DNA of 64,000 nt from the NCBI GenBank assembly GCA_030744755.1, contig JASLPY010000012.1:1-64000 (forward strand). Reading direction: 5' to 3'. Shown here piece after piece: positions 1 through 8,557 of the stretch. The notes under the pieces were generated by a model, which saw nothing but the letters and a program-made list of their open reading frames with translations, had not been told where the DNA came from and did not search any database. Position numbers and translations under genes: made by a program. The DNA comes from Kiritimatiellia bacterium. GTDB lineage: Bacteria; Verrucomicrobiota; Kiritimatiellia; UBA8416; JADHWI01. Position 1 is the first letter of the stretch. The number at the start of each line of letters is the position of its first letter.

Positions 1-13
1 CGGCGGACCTTTC

Positions 14-70
14 CCGCTAACGCCTAGCGCCTAACCACTAACCACTGCGTTCTGCGCTCACAGCGCAGAA
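14..70. repeat. Dispersed repeat copy 1 with hairpin
   Basis: This stretch is nearly identical to 22214-22268. It holds a GCTAACGCCTAGCGCCTA block at 16-33. A perfect hairpin follows at 50-70, with 9-bp arms TTCTGCGCT / AGCGCAGAA and a 3-nt loop. It lies upstream of the citrate synthase gene. Its role is unknown; it could be a mobile palindromic repeat or an RNA-level structure. Confidence 0.7.
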
Positions 71-183
71 TGCTCTATGGGTTCTTTTGTGTTGAGAATC
101 GGTGTTTTTGCTGTATTATGCGAGATGTCCTAGTCCTTCAATGTAAAGAAATCAGATTCATAAGAAGCAGGCAAATCACGTAA

Positions 184-1617
184 ATGAGCGATTCTACACC
201 AGAGATTACTAAACTGATTCTGAAAGCTGCCGCGAAGGCTGATAAGGAATCTCCGGGTATCCCCTCGGATGAAACCGTTGAACCCCTGAAATGGCCTCTA
301 CAGGCTACGGTCGGGCCCGGGTTGGAAGGTGCCATCGCTTGTGAAACCAAGATCGGGTATGTCAACGGTACCAACGGATGGTTGATCTACCAGGGCTATA
401 ACATCTTTGATCTTTGTGCACACTGTACGTTCGAGGAAGTTGCTTACCTTCTGCTGTATGGCGACTTGCCGACCAAGGAGCAACTGGATTCGTTTCAGGG
501 GAAACTCGTGGCTGCCAGGTCCTTGCCACATACTCTTCGCATGATGATGGCCACGCCGATCGAAGAAATGAACCCCATGTCCGGTCTGCGGCTGGGAACG
601 AACCTGATGCGCCGCCGGCTGACCTGGCGCGATACCGAGGCCGGGCGTCCGGACCCGTCATCCGCCATTGCCTCCGATGAAGATTCGATTCCAATGGAAA
701 CGGCGCCTATGGGCGAGAAACGCGCTATCTACGAATTTGGCCGCAGGCGGGCCCCAAGACCACAGGATGCAAGCCGGAGAACTACCGGTGCGGCGAGTCT
801 GGACTCATGTATCCAGTTGATATCCGGGGTGGGAACCATTACGGCAGCCATCGCCCGAATTCACGATAACGCTCTTCCCATAGAACCGGATCCGAATCTA
901 GGGCATGCTGCCAACATCCTGTACATGATGACGGGGGAAAGGCCTTCTCCCGAAGCGGAACGCGTCATGGACGTGGCTCTCATTCTTCACGCAGATCATG
1001 GCATGAATGCCAGTACGTTCGCAGCCATGGTGGTGGCATCAACCCTGTCGGACATCTATTTCTCGATAGGTGCGGCGATTGCGGCGCTGACCGGTCCTCT
1101 TCATGGCGGCGCCAACGAGCAGGTTGTCAGGACGCTAAAGGAAATCGGTGGCCCCAATAAGGTGGATGCATGGTTCAAGAGAACGATGAAGAAAGGCGAG
1201 AAGATTCCCGGATTCGGGCACAGGGTTTACAAAGCGTATGATCCGAGAGCTCGCATACTGGAACCACTCGCCAGGCACCTCGTTTCGCATTCGCCGGAAT
1301 CAAGTTCGCCGGAATCACGCCTACTCTATCGCACGGCACGTAAACTGGAGAAATCAGTGGTGTCGACGCTTGGAAAGGAGAAAAGTGTGCTGCCCAATGT
1401 CGATTTCTACTCCGGCATTGTTTACAGCAGCATGGGGATTCCCGAGCACATGTTCACCCCGCTCTTTGCGGCCAGCAGGGTAGCCGGCTGGACTGCGCGG
1501 GTACATGAGTATCTCAAAAAGAACCGTATCTTCCGTCCCCGGGCATGGTACGTGGGCGAATTCGGCCGCGAGGTCAAGCCGATCACGAGTCGCAGAACCA
1601 AGAAGCGCAAGAAGTAA
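184..1617 (+). CDS. gltA: Citrate synthase with unusual internal insert
   Basis: This protein (477 aa) condenses oxaloacetate and acetyl-CoA to citrate at the entry of the TCA cycle. The catalytic His/His/Asp set is visible: His272 in LHADHG, His307 in GPLHGGAN and Asp407 in PNVDFYSG. The substrate-binding block PGFGHRVYKAYDPRA lies at 342-356. It is longer than the usual 370-430 aa. The extra length is mainly an Arg- and Pro-rich segment at about residues 143-205, which has no counterpart in the family pattern I know, plus a small Ser/Pro insert near 370-378. The core motifs are intact, so activity is likely. 2-methylcitrate synthase is the main alternative. Confidence 0.93.
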   Translation: MSDSTPEITKLILKAAAKADKESPGIPSDETVEPLKWPLQATVGPGLEGAIACETKIGYVNGTNGWLIYQGYNIFDLCAHCTFEEVAYLLLYGDLPTKEQLDSFQGKLVAARSLPHTLRMMMATPIEEMNPMSGLRLGTNLMRRRLTWRDTEAGRPDPSSAIASDEDSIPMETAPMGEKRAIYEFGRRRAPRPQDASRRTTGAASLDSCIQLISGVGTITAAIARIHDNALPIEPDPNLGHAANILYMMTGERPSPEAERVMDVALILHADHGMNASTFAAMVVASTLSDIYFSIGAAIAALTGPLHGGANEQVVRTLKEIGGPNKVDAWFKRTMKKGEKIPGFGHRVYKAYDPRARILEPLARHLVSHSPESSSPESRLLYRTARKLEKSVVSTLGKEKSVLPNVDFYSGIVYSSMGIPEHMFTPLFAASRVAGWTARVHEYLKKNRIFRPRAWYVGEFGREVKPITSRRTKKRKK

Positions 1618-1668
1618 CATTCGAGCCGCCTGCCCCAGGCTCGCGCCTTCTGCTGGACTTCATCTGCG

Positions 1669-1750
1669 CCCCGGTAGCGCGGCTCTCCAGAGCTGCGTTT
1701 TTCGGCGTTCTGTCAGGTTTGCGCAGGTCTGGAGACCCGCGCTACCGGGG
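1669..1750. repeat. Long imperfect palindrome after citrate synthase
   Basis: Two 29-bp arms (1669-1697 and 1722-1750) are reverse complements with about two mismatches, separated by a 24-nt loop. The outer ends read CCCCGGTAGCGC and GCGCTACCGGGG. It sits between convergent genes, so it could end transcription in both directions. It also fits the family of palindromic intergenic elements scattered through this window. Confidence 0.75.
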
Positions 1751-1798
1751 ATGCAACCGCATTACGCCGCAATAGGAGCCACAAGTGATTTCCCGGAA

Positions 1799-2131
1799 TC
1801 AGATCCCAATCCCCGACAGCATCCGGCAGATTGAGTCGACTATTTCGGCCAGTTTGGGATGATCTGCTTCAAAGTCCTTGACCGAGGACGATAGCCCTTT
1901 AAGGGAAAGGTCCAGAAGGTCCGGATTCTTCGTCTGACGCGTCGCCTCGTGGGCAGAGACATCCATGAACTTGGTGATACTCTTCGCGTGCTCGCCCTGG
2001 GGATTGGGAAGCGTAGCGATCTCGGACTTCAGTCGAGACAGAAGCCCCAGCAACTCCGCGCGGCTGTCAGTCTCAATGTTATCCACGCTCTCGATTGTAT
2101 CTTCTATCTTCTCAATGGTTTCATCGATCAT
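1799..2131 (-). CDS. Small DUF4404-like protein
   Basis: This is a 110-aa protein with no clear enzymatic motif. The N-terminal part is acidic and helical. The C-terminal pattern, an FEADHP block followed by a short helix ending in SGIGI, resembles DUF4404 proteins of unknown function; that match is from memory of the pattern. The start at 2131 was chosen because a purine-rich GGAGAGGGGGG precedes it by about 7 nt. A start at 2155 would add 8 residues and lie over that site. It is transcribed alone and converges on citrate synthase. Confidence 0.7.
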   Translation of the reverse strand: MIDETIEKIEDTIESVDNIETDSRAELLGLLSRLKSEIATLPNPQGEHAKSITKFMDVSAHEATRQTKNPDLLDLSLKGLSSSVKDFEADHPKLAEIVDSICRMLSGIGI

Positions 2132-2202
2132 GGTTCTACCCCCCTCTCCTGTCATGTATGATCCAGTGCAATGTCACTTAAGATGAGTGTCCACCACTAT
2201 TA

Positions 2203-2291
2203 ACCTGTCATCCCGAGCTTGCCGAGGGATCTAATGGTCCTCTGAAAGACCGAGATCCTTCGACTGCGCTCCGCTTCGCTCAGGATGACAG
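2203..2291. repeat. TGTCATCC...GGATCT palindromic repeat, copy 1
   Basis: The left arm (2203-2231) begins CTGTCATCC and ends GAGGGATCT. The right arm (2253-2291) is its imperfect reverse complement, ending CAGGATGACAG. A second copy with the same core (CATCCTGAGCGAAGCG) lies at 12212-12299. The core is familiar as an intergenic repeat in many bacterial genomes. It lies between two minus-strand genes. Confidence 0.7.
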
Positions 2292-2350
2292 TTTCCTTAC
2301 GATTCTCGTTGCTCAATCGTTCCGGCTTGGAGCCCATCCACTTGGTATCA

Positions 2351-3874
2351 TCAAAGCACAGGCATAAACAGTCCCGCTATGTTCTCAACAAGCTGCTGGG
2401 ATTCTGATCTCCGTTGCCACGCGGTCAGGTTCACTTCCTCGCTCACCGCAATCTCCCCCAGGATGACCTCTCTGAGCCTGTTCGCGAATTCCTCACCATG
2501 TACGGCCAGGTTCGTCTCGTAGTTCAGTCGAAGGCTGCGTATGTCCAGGTTGGCCGTTCCCACCAGGGCGAACTTGCCATCAACGACGTAGGCTTTTGCG
2601 TGCATGAACGGCGGAGCTCTGCGGAATATCCGTACCCCCGCATCAAGAAGCCCGTAATACAGTGCCTGTCCGGCCAGGCCGGCACAAAGGTGGTTTGTTC
2701 GACCGGGAACGACGATCCGCACGTCCACACCCCGCAGGGCCGCGGCACGTATTGCCTTGAGAATCTCGCGTGTCGGCACGAAGTAGGGCGTAACAAGCAG
2801 AATTTCCTTCTCTGCTCCTGATATTGCAAAGAACAGTACATCCCGGATGGCCTCCATTTCTGCAGTAGGACCACTGTTCACTATACGCACCAGGGAATCC
2901 CCGGCGACAGGTTCGCGCGGGAAATAGGTCTCCCTGAGCAATTCTTCCGGGCCTTCGTCGGTCATGAAGTTCCAGTCGCGCATAAATGTGTACTGCAGTT
3001 CCAGTACGGCAGGTCCCTGCACGGCAAAGTGATAATCGCGGACCATCATCGTTCCACGTCCCTCACTCTGATCCTGAACGTTCATACCTCCGCAGAAGGC
3101 AATCTTCCCGTCTACAACAATGATCTTACGATGATTTCGCAGGTTGACCTGGAACTGGCGTTTGAGGGGATTTGCCTGTGTCCAGCCAACGATCTTCATA
3201 TTCGGGATGTCCCTGTACTTCCGAAACAGCCGGGTGATTATGGCGTGGGTCGAACCAAAACGGTCGTACATGAACCTTACAGCAATTCCGGACCTGGCTT
3301 TCTTTGCCAGGAGATCCAGAAACTCATGTCCAACGTGATCGTTTCTAACGATGAACGATTGCATATGAACGTGCGATTCAGCAGACTCGATCGCCTTCAG
3401 CATAGCTGGTATAGCTTCGTTTCCGTCTATCAGAATACGCAGGTCGTTTCCGCCAAGCAGGGGAAAACTGGGCAGAATGCTGTCCATTGCACGGTCCAGT
3501 TTACGTCCGAAATCGCAATGAGGTTCGGATGCGACGTTTCCATACATGGACCTCCAGTACGCGAGAGGAAATGTCTCTGCTTCCCTAACCCGCCTTTCCT
3601 CCAAGAACTTCTCGTCGTGCACCTGCTTGTGCCATCCCTTCGCGGGGAGCCGGTTGATTCCGAAGGAAAGATACAGCATCGGTCCGATAACGGGAAAAGA
3701 CCAGGACACGAAGATCCAGAGAATTCTTGCGGCAGTATCTCGCCCACTCGAAAGGCAGTGGTACGAGACCAAAAGGAACCCGGCGATATGCATGGCCCAG
3801 CCCATACCGACTGCGATACGGGTAAACCTGCTCACCTCAGGAACCCATGCGAGTAGTGGTATCATTGCCGCCAT
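2351..3874 (-). CDS. cls: Cardiolipin synthase (PLD family)
   Basis: This enzyme (507 aa) condenses phosphatidylglycerol units to cardiolipin at the inner membrane. Two N-terminal membrane segments (about residues 22-40 and 52-72) are followed by two phospholipase D HKD motifs: His248 in NHRKIIVVDGK and His425 in MHAKAYVVDGK. Each is followed by the GG/GT...N element. Length and layout match bacterial ClsA-type enzymes. It is divergent from the gene at 4065, and the 190 bp between them must carry both promoters. Confidence 0.93.
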   Translation of the reverse strand: MAAMIPLLAWVPEVSRFTRIAVGMGWAMHIAGFLLVSYHCLSSGRDTAARILWIFVSWSFPVIGPMLYLSFGINRLPAKGWHKQVHDEKFLEERRVREAETFPLAYWRSMYGNVASEPHCDFGRKLDRAMDSILPSFPLLGGNDLRILIDGNEAIPAMLKAIESAESHVHMQSFIVRNDHVGHEFLDLLAKKARSGIAVRFMYDRFGSTHAIITRLFRKYRDIPNMKIVGWTQANPLKRQFQVNLRNHRKIIVVDGKIAFCGGMNVQDQSEGRGTMMVRDYHFAVQGPAVLELQYTFMRDWNFMTDEGPEELLRETYFPREPVAGDSLVRIVNSGPTAEMEAIRDVLFFAISGAEKEILLVTPYFVPTREILKAIRAAALRGVDVRIVVPGRTNHLCAGLAGQALYYGLLDAGVRIFRRAPPFMHAKAYVVDGKFALVGTANLDIRSLRLNYETNLAVHGEEFANRLREVILGEIAVSEEVNLTAWQRRSESQQLVENIAGLFMPVL

Positions 3875-4064
3875 TGTGCACTGTCCTTCAGGGCGTCACG
3901 ATTGAGTGCGTCGGAATGCCGGGGCACCTTACCCCGTTCCGCGGGCAATCATAACGCTCATCGATGATCGCGGGCAAGATGTTTGATTGATCATCCGCTC
4001 CGGCAACATAGGAAATCCACCCATCGGACTTTTCTTGAAGCGATCGAAGCGGTAGAGTAACGGC

Positions 4065-4790
4065 ATGCGATTCATTATGTACAACATCCGCTACGGAACT
4101 GGAGGCGGGCGCTTTCTGTTTCCGTGGAGCGGCTATTTCAAGAGGACCTCCTCTAATCTCTCCCGGATCGCGGGTTTTCTGGGTAAACATAACCCTGATA
4201 TAATGGGCCTGATCGAAGTCGATGCCGGGTCATATCGCTCCGCACGCATGAACCAGGCCGAGACTCTGGCGGAATCTCTCGGTCACTATCACACCTACAA
4301 GTCAAAATACCACGAGGCATCACCAGCCCATCTTCTGCCGATGATGAACAAGCAGGGAAATGCATTCTTGACTCGCGATACAATAAGAAACGCCGAATTC
4401 CATTACTTCGAACATGGTGTAAAGCGACTCGTAATCGAGCTGGAACTGGAGAACCTGACCATCTTCCTTGTGCACCTGGCGCTGACTTTCAGGGTGAGGC
4501 ACCACCAGCTCAGCGATCTATACGATCTGGTCAACGGAACTGACAAGCCTCACATTGTTGCCGGCGATTTCAACGCATTCTGGGGAGACAAGGAAATCAA
4601 CCTCTTTCTTGCCGCTACGGGACTGAAGAATGCGAATATGGGTGGAATTCCTTCGTTCCCGAGCTGGGCGCCAACTCGCCAGCTCGACTTTGTCCTGCAT
4701 AGCGAGGGGATAAGAACTCTGCAGTTCTCGATGCCCCAGGTGACACATTCTGACCATCTGCCCCTGATATACGATTTCGAAGCCGAGTAG
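4065..4790 (+). CDS. Endonuclease/exonuclease/phosphatase family protein
   Basis: This is a 241-aa protein of the DNase I-like metal-dependent fold. Visible elements are the N-terminal YNIRYGTG block, the LIEVDAGS metal-ligand region near residue 50, VAGDFNAFWGD near 165-175, and the C-terminal SDHLPLIYDF with the catalytic His. It has no signal peptide or membrane segment. The substrate could be nucleic acid, a phosphoinositide or a sphingolipid-like headgroup. It is divergent from the cardiolipin synthase gene, which hints weakly at lipid metabolism. Confidence 0.85.
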   Translation: MRFIMYNIRYGTGGGRFLFPWSGYFKRTSSNLSRIAGFLGKHNPDIMGLIEVDAGSYRSARMNQAETLAESLGHYHTYKSKYHEASPAHLLPMMNKQGNAFLTRDTIRNAEFHYFEHGVKRLVIELELENLTIFLVHLALTFRVRHHQLSDLYDLVNGTDKPHIVAGDFNAFWGDKEINLFLAATGLKNANMGGIPSFPSWAPTRQLDFVLHSEGIRTLQFSMPQVTHSDHLPLIYDFEAE

Positions 4791-4810
4791 CGAAGCTCTC
4801 GAAAGTCCCG

Positions 4811-5170
4811 TTATGCTTCTTCGATCTGAACCTGTACCTGCCATTCTGTGGCAAGCCACTTGAGCAGTTCGGATGCAGAGACGTCCACCGTAGGTTCCGC
4901 CATCGCTTCGTCGAGAACAGTTCCGTAAATCAGGTCTCTTGCTTCCTGGTCCTTAACGCTTCCAAGGAATTCTTTCAGCGCATCGATATCGGCGAATCTT
5001 GATTCCGCCTCGTCAAGAAGATCGCGATATTCTTCTTCACCCAGCTCAAGCGCTATACCTCCAATTTTCCTTCCCTCGGCCTCGGAAACGTCTCCGTCCA
5101 ATATTGCAACCGCTTCAACCATAGCTGCCAGCGCAACCTTCTGTTCATAGGTCAGTTCGTTAAGTGTCAT
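4811..5170 (-). CDS. TerB-like helical protein
   Basis: This is a 119-aa acidic, helical protein. The pattern MVEAVAILDGDVSEAEGRKIG near the N-terminus resembles the TerB/DUF533 fold, in which acidic residues after the first helix bind metal. The start at 5170 is preceded by AAAGGGAGAT about 8 nt upstream. The longer reading frame to 5320 adds a 50-residue segment with no domain character. Its function is unknown. It converges with the gene at 4065. Confidence 0.7.
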   Translation of the reverse strand: MTLNELTYEQKVALAAMVEAVAILDGDVSEAEGRKIGGIALELGEEEYRDLLDEAESRFADIDALKEFLGSVKDQEARDLIYGTVLDEAMAEPTVDVSASELLKWLATEWQVQVQIEEA

Positions 5171-5403
5171 CTGGAATCTCCCTTTTCTCTTCTTCCCGGC
5201 TTCCAAAAGCCCCTCGTACTGTTTGTCAGTATAACCCGGAAAACAAAGAAAAGGGAAGATGTTTGGCGAGAGTGGATTCTTTGCTGTGTCCTGTTTAGGG
5301 TTGGCCATGATCGGAAACACGCCACAGCGACAAATCCACCTCCTTGCTCCGGGTTGACGTAGCCCGGTGCTTGTGTGAAGTTATCAGCAGAAAGGTTGTC
5401 GGT

Positions 5404-6504
5404 ATGAGTTTAAGCATAGGTATTGTAGGTCTGCCGAATGCCGGGAAGTCCACCATTTTCAACGCATTGGCCCGGGCCCATCGGGCCGAGGCGGCCAGCT
5501 ACCCTTTCTGCACCATCGAACCCAACAAGGCCATCGTGCCCGTTCCCGATCAAAGGGTCGAGAAAGTTGCGGAGTTGACTAACCCCAAGACGGTTATCCA
5601 TTCCACGGTCGAGTTTGTCGACATTGCCGGTCTCGTTAAAGGGGCCAATCAAGGAGAGGGCCTCGGGAACAAGTTTCTTTCGCACATCCGTGAGACCGAC
5701 GCGATCCTGCACGTGGTCAGATGTTTCACGGACGACAACGTGGCGCACGTAGAAGGAACCTTGGATCCCACCAGGGATGTTGAGATAGTGGAAACGGAAC
5801 TGCTGTTGGCGGACGTGGAAACAGCCGGGAACCGGGTGCAAAAGCTGCAGAAACAGATAAGAGGCGACAACTCCCTGAAATCCCTTGTGGAACTTGCCGA
5901 ACGCCTGCGCGGTCACCTGTCTGAAGGCCTTCCGGCTGCTGCGTTTCCGGAAAGAGAATCGGAAAAGGCCATGGAGTTGCTGAAGGAAATGAGGTTGCTG
6001 ACCGACAAGCCCGTAATCTACTGCGCAAACACCGATGAGAACAGTATGTCACCGGACTGCGAAGTCCTTCGCGCCGTTGCCGCGGCTGCCGAAGCAAGGA
6101 ATGCCCCGTGGGTTAGCATCTGCGCGGAAATGGAAGAGGAACTTTTCGAACTTGCCGACGACGAAAGGGCCGAATTTCTTGCGGCTTACGGGATCGAGGA
6201 AAACGGTCTGGCCCAGACCGTCCGTACCGGATTCTCGACACTGGGGTTGATAAGCTTTATTACGACCATGTCTAACGAGGTGAAAGCATGGACCGTTCAA
6301 CAAGGCTGCAAAGCTCCACAGGCGGCAGGAACTATTCACACCGATTTCGAAAAGGGTTTCATTCGTGCGCACGTGACCGCCTACGAAGACTTTGTGGCCA
6401 ACGGTGGTGAATCGCCTTGCCGTGCAGTGGGACTCGTGCACGAGGAAGGCAAGGATTACGAGATTCGGGACGGCGACGTGATACGTTTCCTGTTCAACGT
6501 CTAG
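5404..6504 (+). CDS. ychF: Redox-regulated ATPase YchF (Obg family)
   Basis: This is a 366-aa OBG-type P-loop protein that binds ribosomes and prefers ATP over GTP. It starts with SIGIVGLPNAGKST (G1). DIAGLVKGANQGEGLGN is the G3 region, and the G4-equivalent element YCANTDEN follows, as expected for YchF. The C-terminal TGS domain ends in IRDGDVIRFLFNV, the family's usual terminus. The start at 5404 fits the family N-terminus; the longer frame from 5344 adds unsupported residues. Confidence 0.96.
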   Translation: MSLSIGIVGLPNAGKSTIFNALARAHRAEAASYPFCTIEPNKAIVPVPDQRVEKVAELTNPKTVIHSTVEFVDIAGLVKGANQGEGLGNKFLSHIRETDAILHVVRCFTDDNVAHVEGTLDPTRDVEIVETELLLADVETAGNRVQKLQKQIRGDNSLKSLVELAERLRGHLSEGLPAAAFPERESEKAMELLKEMRLLTDKPVIYCANTDENSMSPDCEVLRAVAAAAEARNAPWVSICAEMEEELFELADDERAEFLAAYGIEENGLAQTVRTGFSTLGLISFITTMSNEVKAWTVQQGCKAPQAAGTIHTDFEKGFIRAHVTAYEDFVANGGESPCRAVGLVHEEGKDYEIRDGDVIRFLFNV

Positions 6505-6531
6505 GTCGGATTGCCCGGGCCGGGCGCCGTG

Positions 6532-7800
6532 TCATTCGTGCCGCAGGGCGATAATGGGATCCATCTGTGCGGCCCTGAACGCCGGGTAAATCCCGAAAAC
6601 GATTCCCACGCCAACGCTTATTACAAGCGATAGAACTATGCTCCATGCCGTTACGACCGTTGGCATCCCGGCAAAGAAGGTAATAAGCCAGGGAATCAGG
6701 AGGCCGAGGCATATTCCTATCAGACCTCCGGCAGTTGAAAGTACGATAGTCTCTATGAGGAACTGCCCCACGATTTGCTTCTGACGTGCTCCTATCGCGC
6801 GCCGGATCCCGATCTCCTTCGTACGTTCAGTGACGGACGCCAACATGATGTTCATTATCCCTATTCCGCCGACCAGCAGGCTAATACAAGCAATGGAGCC
6901 CAGGACAATGTTGAACGTTCGCTTTGTGCGCTCTACCTCGCGAAGGAGTGCCAGCGGCACGCTGATCCTGTAATCATCATGCATGTGAGAACGTTTCAGC
7001 ATCTCCGCTATTCCGTCAGCGGTTTTCTCGACGTTCTCCGATGCATCGACCTCGGCAATGATCTGGTGCAGTTCCACCAGTTCTCTCACGTAAGATCCGG
7101 AAGTTCGTTTAACGAACATGTCACCAAACCTCTCCCTAGCGACGTTGATCGGAACGTACGCATCCGCATCCTGGTCGGGCGTGGAGAGAGAGCCGGACTG
7201 GATATTCTCGTTGCGAATGATTCCAACCACTTCAAAGTAGTCGCCGGCAATGCGTACCGGCTTCCCCAGGCTGCTCTCGACGGCGAGCAGTTTCCTGGCG
7301 CCGTGCTCGGTGAGAACGGCTACGGCTTTGCGTTTCTTCATGTCCTGTTCGCTGAGAACGCGTCCCGCCACGAGCGGCCTGCGGACCAGTGAGAACCAGT
7401 CTGGTGTTGTGCCGACGAGACGGACCTCCAGGTGCCGCACATTTACCCGTGCATCCTTGCGGATCAATTTGACCGGCACTGTTCTGATAACGGTGTCGAA
7501 GGTTTCGCGCAGCCTCTTTGCATCGTGATACAGAAGCCCATATATGCTCATGCGTGTTCTTCGCATATCGTTGGCGTTGTCGTCCGAAGGCTTCACCGAG
7601 GTGATGATAATGATGTTGCTGCCGAGCTTCTTGATCTGGTCGAGTGCTTCCCGGCTGGCCCCTTCTCCCACCGAAAGCATGGCAATTACGCTGCCGACGC
7701 CGAAGACGATGCCCATCATGGTGAGTAACGATCGAAGCTTATGGAGCCTCAGGTTGTCCATGCCGAGGAGGATATTCCGTACTGCCTTGCTGTAGCGCAT
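6532..7800 (-). CDS. MacB-type ABC transporter permease
   Basis: This 422-aa protein has the FtsX/MacB layout. There is one membrane segment near residues 20-45, a periplasmic domain (MacB_PCD, about 50-280), then three membrane segments around 298-325, 350-375 and 385-410. The GIRRAIGAR coupling motif lies near 335. Its start overlaps the stop of the ATPase gene (7800) by ATGA, so the two are translationally coupled. It is the last gene of a TolC, adaptor, ATPase, permease operon. The cargo is unknown; drugs, lipoproteins, peptides or siderophores are all possible. Confidence 0.92.
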   Translation of the reverse strand: MRYSKAVRNILLGMDNLRLHKLRSLLTMMGIVFGVGSVIAMLSVGEGASREALDQIKKLGSNIIIITSVKPSDDNANDMRRTRMSIYGLLYHDAKRLRETFDTVIRTVPVKLIRKDARVNVRHLEVRLVGTTPDWFSLVRRPLVAGRVLSEQDMKKRKAVAVLTEHGARKLLAVESSLGKPVRIAGDYFEVVGIIRNENIQSGSLSTPDQDADAYVPINVARERFGDMFVKRTSGSYVRELVELHQIIAEVDASENVEKTADGIAEMLKRSHMHDDYRISVPLALLREVERTKRTFNIVLGSIACISLLVGGIGIMNIMLASVTERTKEIGIRRAIGARQKQIVGQFLIETIVLSTAGGLIGICLGLLIPWLITFFAGMPTVVTAWSIVLSLVISVGVGIVFGIYPAFRAAQMDPIIALRHE

Positions 7801-8525
7801 CAGGAGTGATCCTCGGTTGCTGAGATTTTACCGTCAAGCATGTGTAAGTGTTTCCCCGCGTAAGCAGCCACATGAGACTCATGCGTGACCATTACAATAG
7901 TCTTCCCCTGGGTGTTGAGATCTTCCAGCAGGGCCATGATCTGTTTGCCGGTCGGTGTATCGAGGTTTCCGGTCGGCTCGTCGGCCAGGATGACAGCCGG
8001 ATCATTAGCCAGGGCACGCGCAACGGCGACTCGCTGGCGCTGGCCTCCCGACAGCTCTGTGGGCCTGTGATTCAGACGGTCTCCGAGGCCGACCATGTCG
8101 GCAAGTTCTCGGGCCCGCTTACGGCTCTCCTTTACGCTCCAGTCCAGGTAATAGAGCGGCAACTCGATGTTACGCTGGACGGTAAGCTGGGGAATCAGGT
8201 TGAAGCTCTGGAAGATGAACCCTACGCGACGCAGGCGAATCAGGCTGAGCTGGTCGTCATTCATATTACTGACATCCCGGCCGTCGAGGATGTAAGTGCC
8301 CGTTGTGGGCCTGTCCAGGCATCCCAGTACGTTCAGCATGGTGCTTTTGCCCGATCCGCTTGGTCCCATTATGGCCCAGAAGTCTCCCTTCTGGAATACC
8401 GTGGACACTCCGTCCAGAGCCCGCACTTCAACGCTGCCCATCTGGTAGGTTTTGGTAATGCCGTTGAGCTCAATCACGGGCTCATTCGGATCCGCCGGGC
8501 ACTCGGTTGTAATCTGACTTGTCAT
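7800..8525 (-). CDS. MacB/LolD-type ABC transporter ATPase
   Basis: This 241-aa nucleotide-binding subunit has the Walker A GPSGSGKST (about 55-63), the Q-loop in IFQSFNL, the signature LSGGQRQRVAVARAL, the Walker B VILADEPTGNLD and the switch His in MVTHE. It would drive the permease at 6532, with which it shares a 4-nt ATGA overlap. The adaptor gene ends 33 nt upstream. This is the MacB/LolD subfamily, whose ATPase works as a mechanical lever without moving substrate across the inner membrane. Confidence 0.95.
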   Translation of the reverse strand: MTSQITTECPADPNEPVIELNGITKTYQMGSVEVRALDGVSTVFQKGDFWAIMGPSGSGKSTMLNVLGCLDRPTTGTYILDGRDVSNMNDDQLSLIRLRRVGFIFQSFNLIPQLTVQRNIELPLYYLDWSVKESRKRARELADMVGLGDRLNHRPTELSGGQRQRVAVARALANDPAVILADEPTGNLDTPTGKQIMALLEDLNTQGKTIVMVTHESHVAAYAGKHLHMLDGKISATEDHS

Positions 8526-8557
8526 CGCGTGTCGGCTTTGTGTCCTTGGCGGGGTGC

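Noticed and set aside
362-694. Long open frames antisense to citrate synthase
   Set aside because: They mirror the codon structure of the real gene, have no domain character and no ribosome site.
3029-3856. 275-codon frame antisense to cardiolipin synthase
   Set aside because: The opposite strand encodes an intact PLD enzyme with both HKD motifs; this frame is a shadow.
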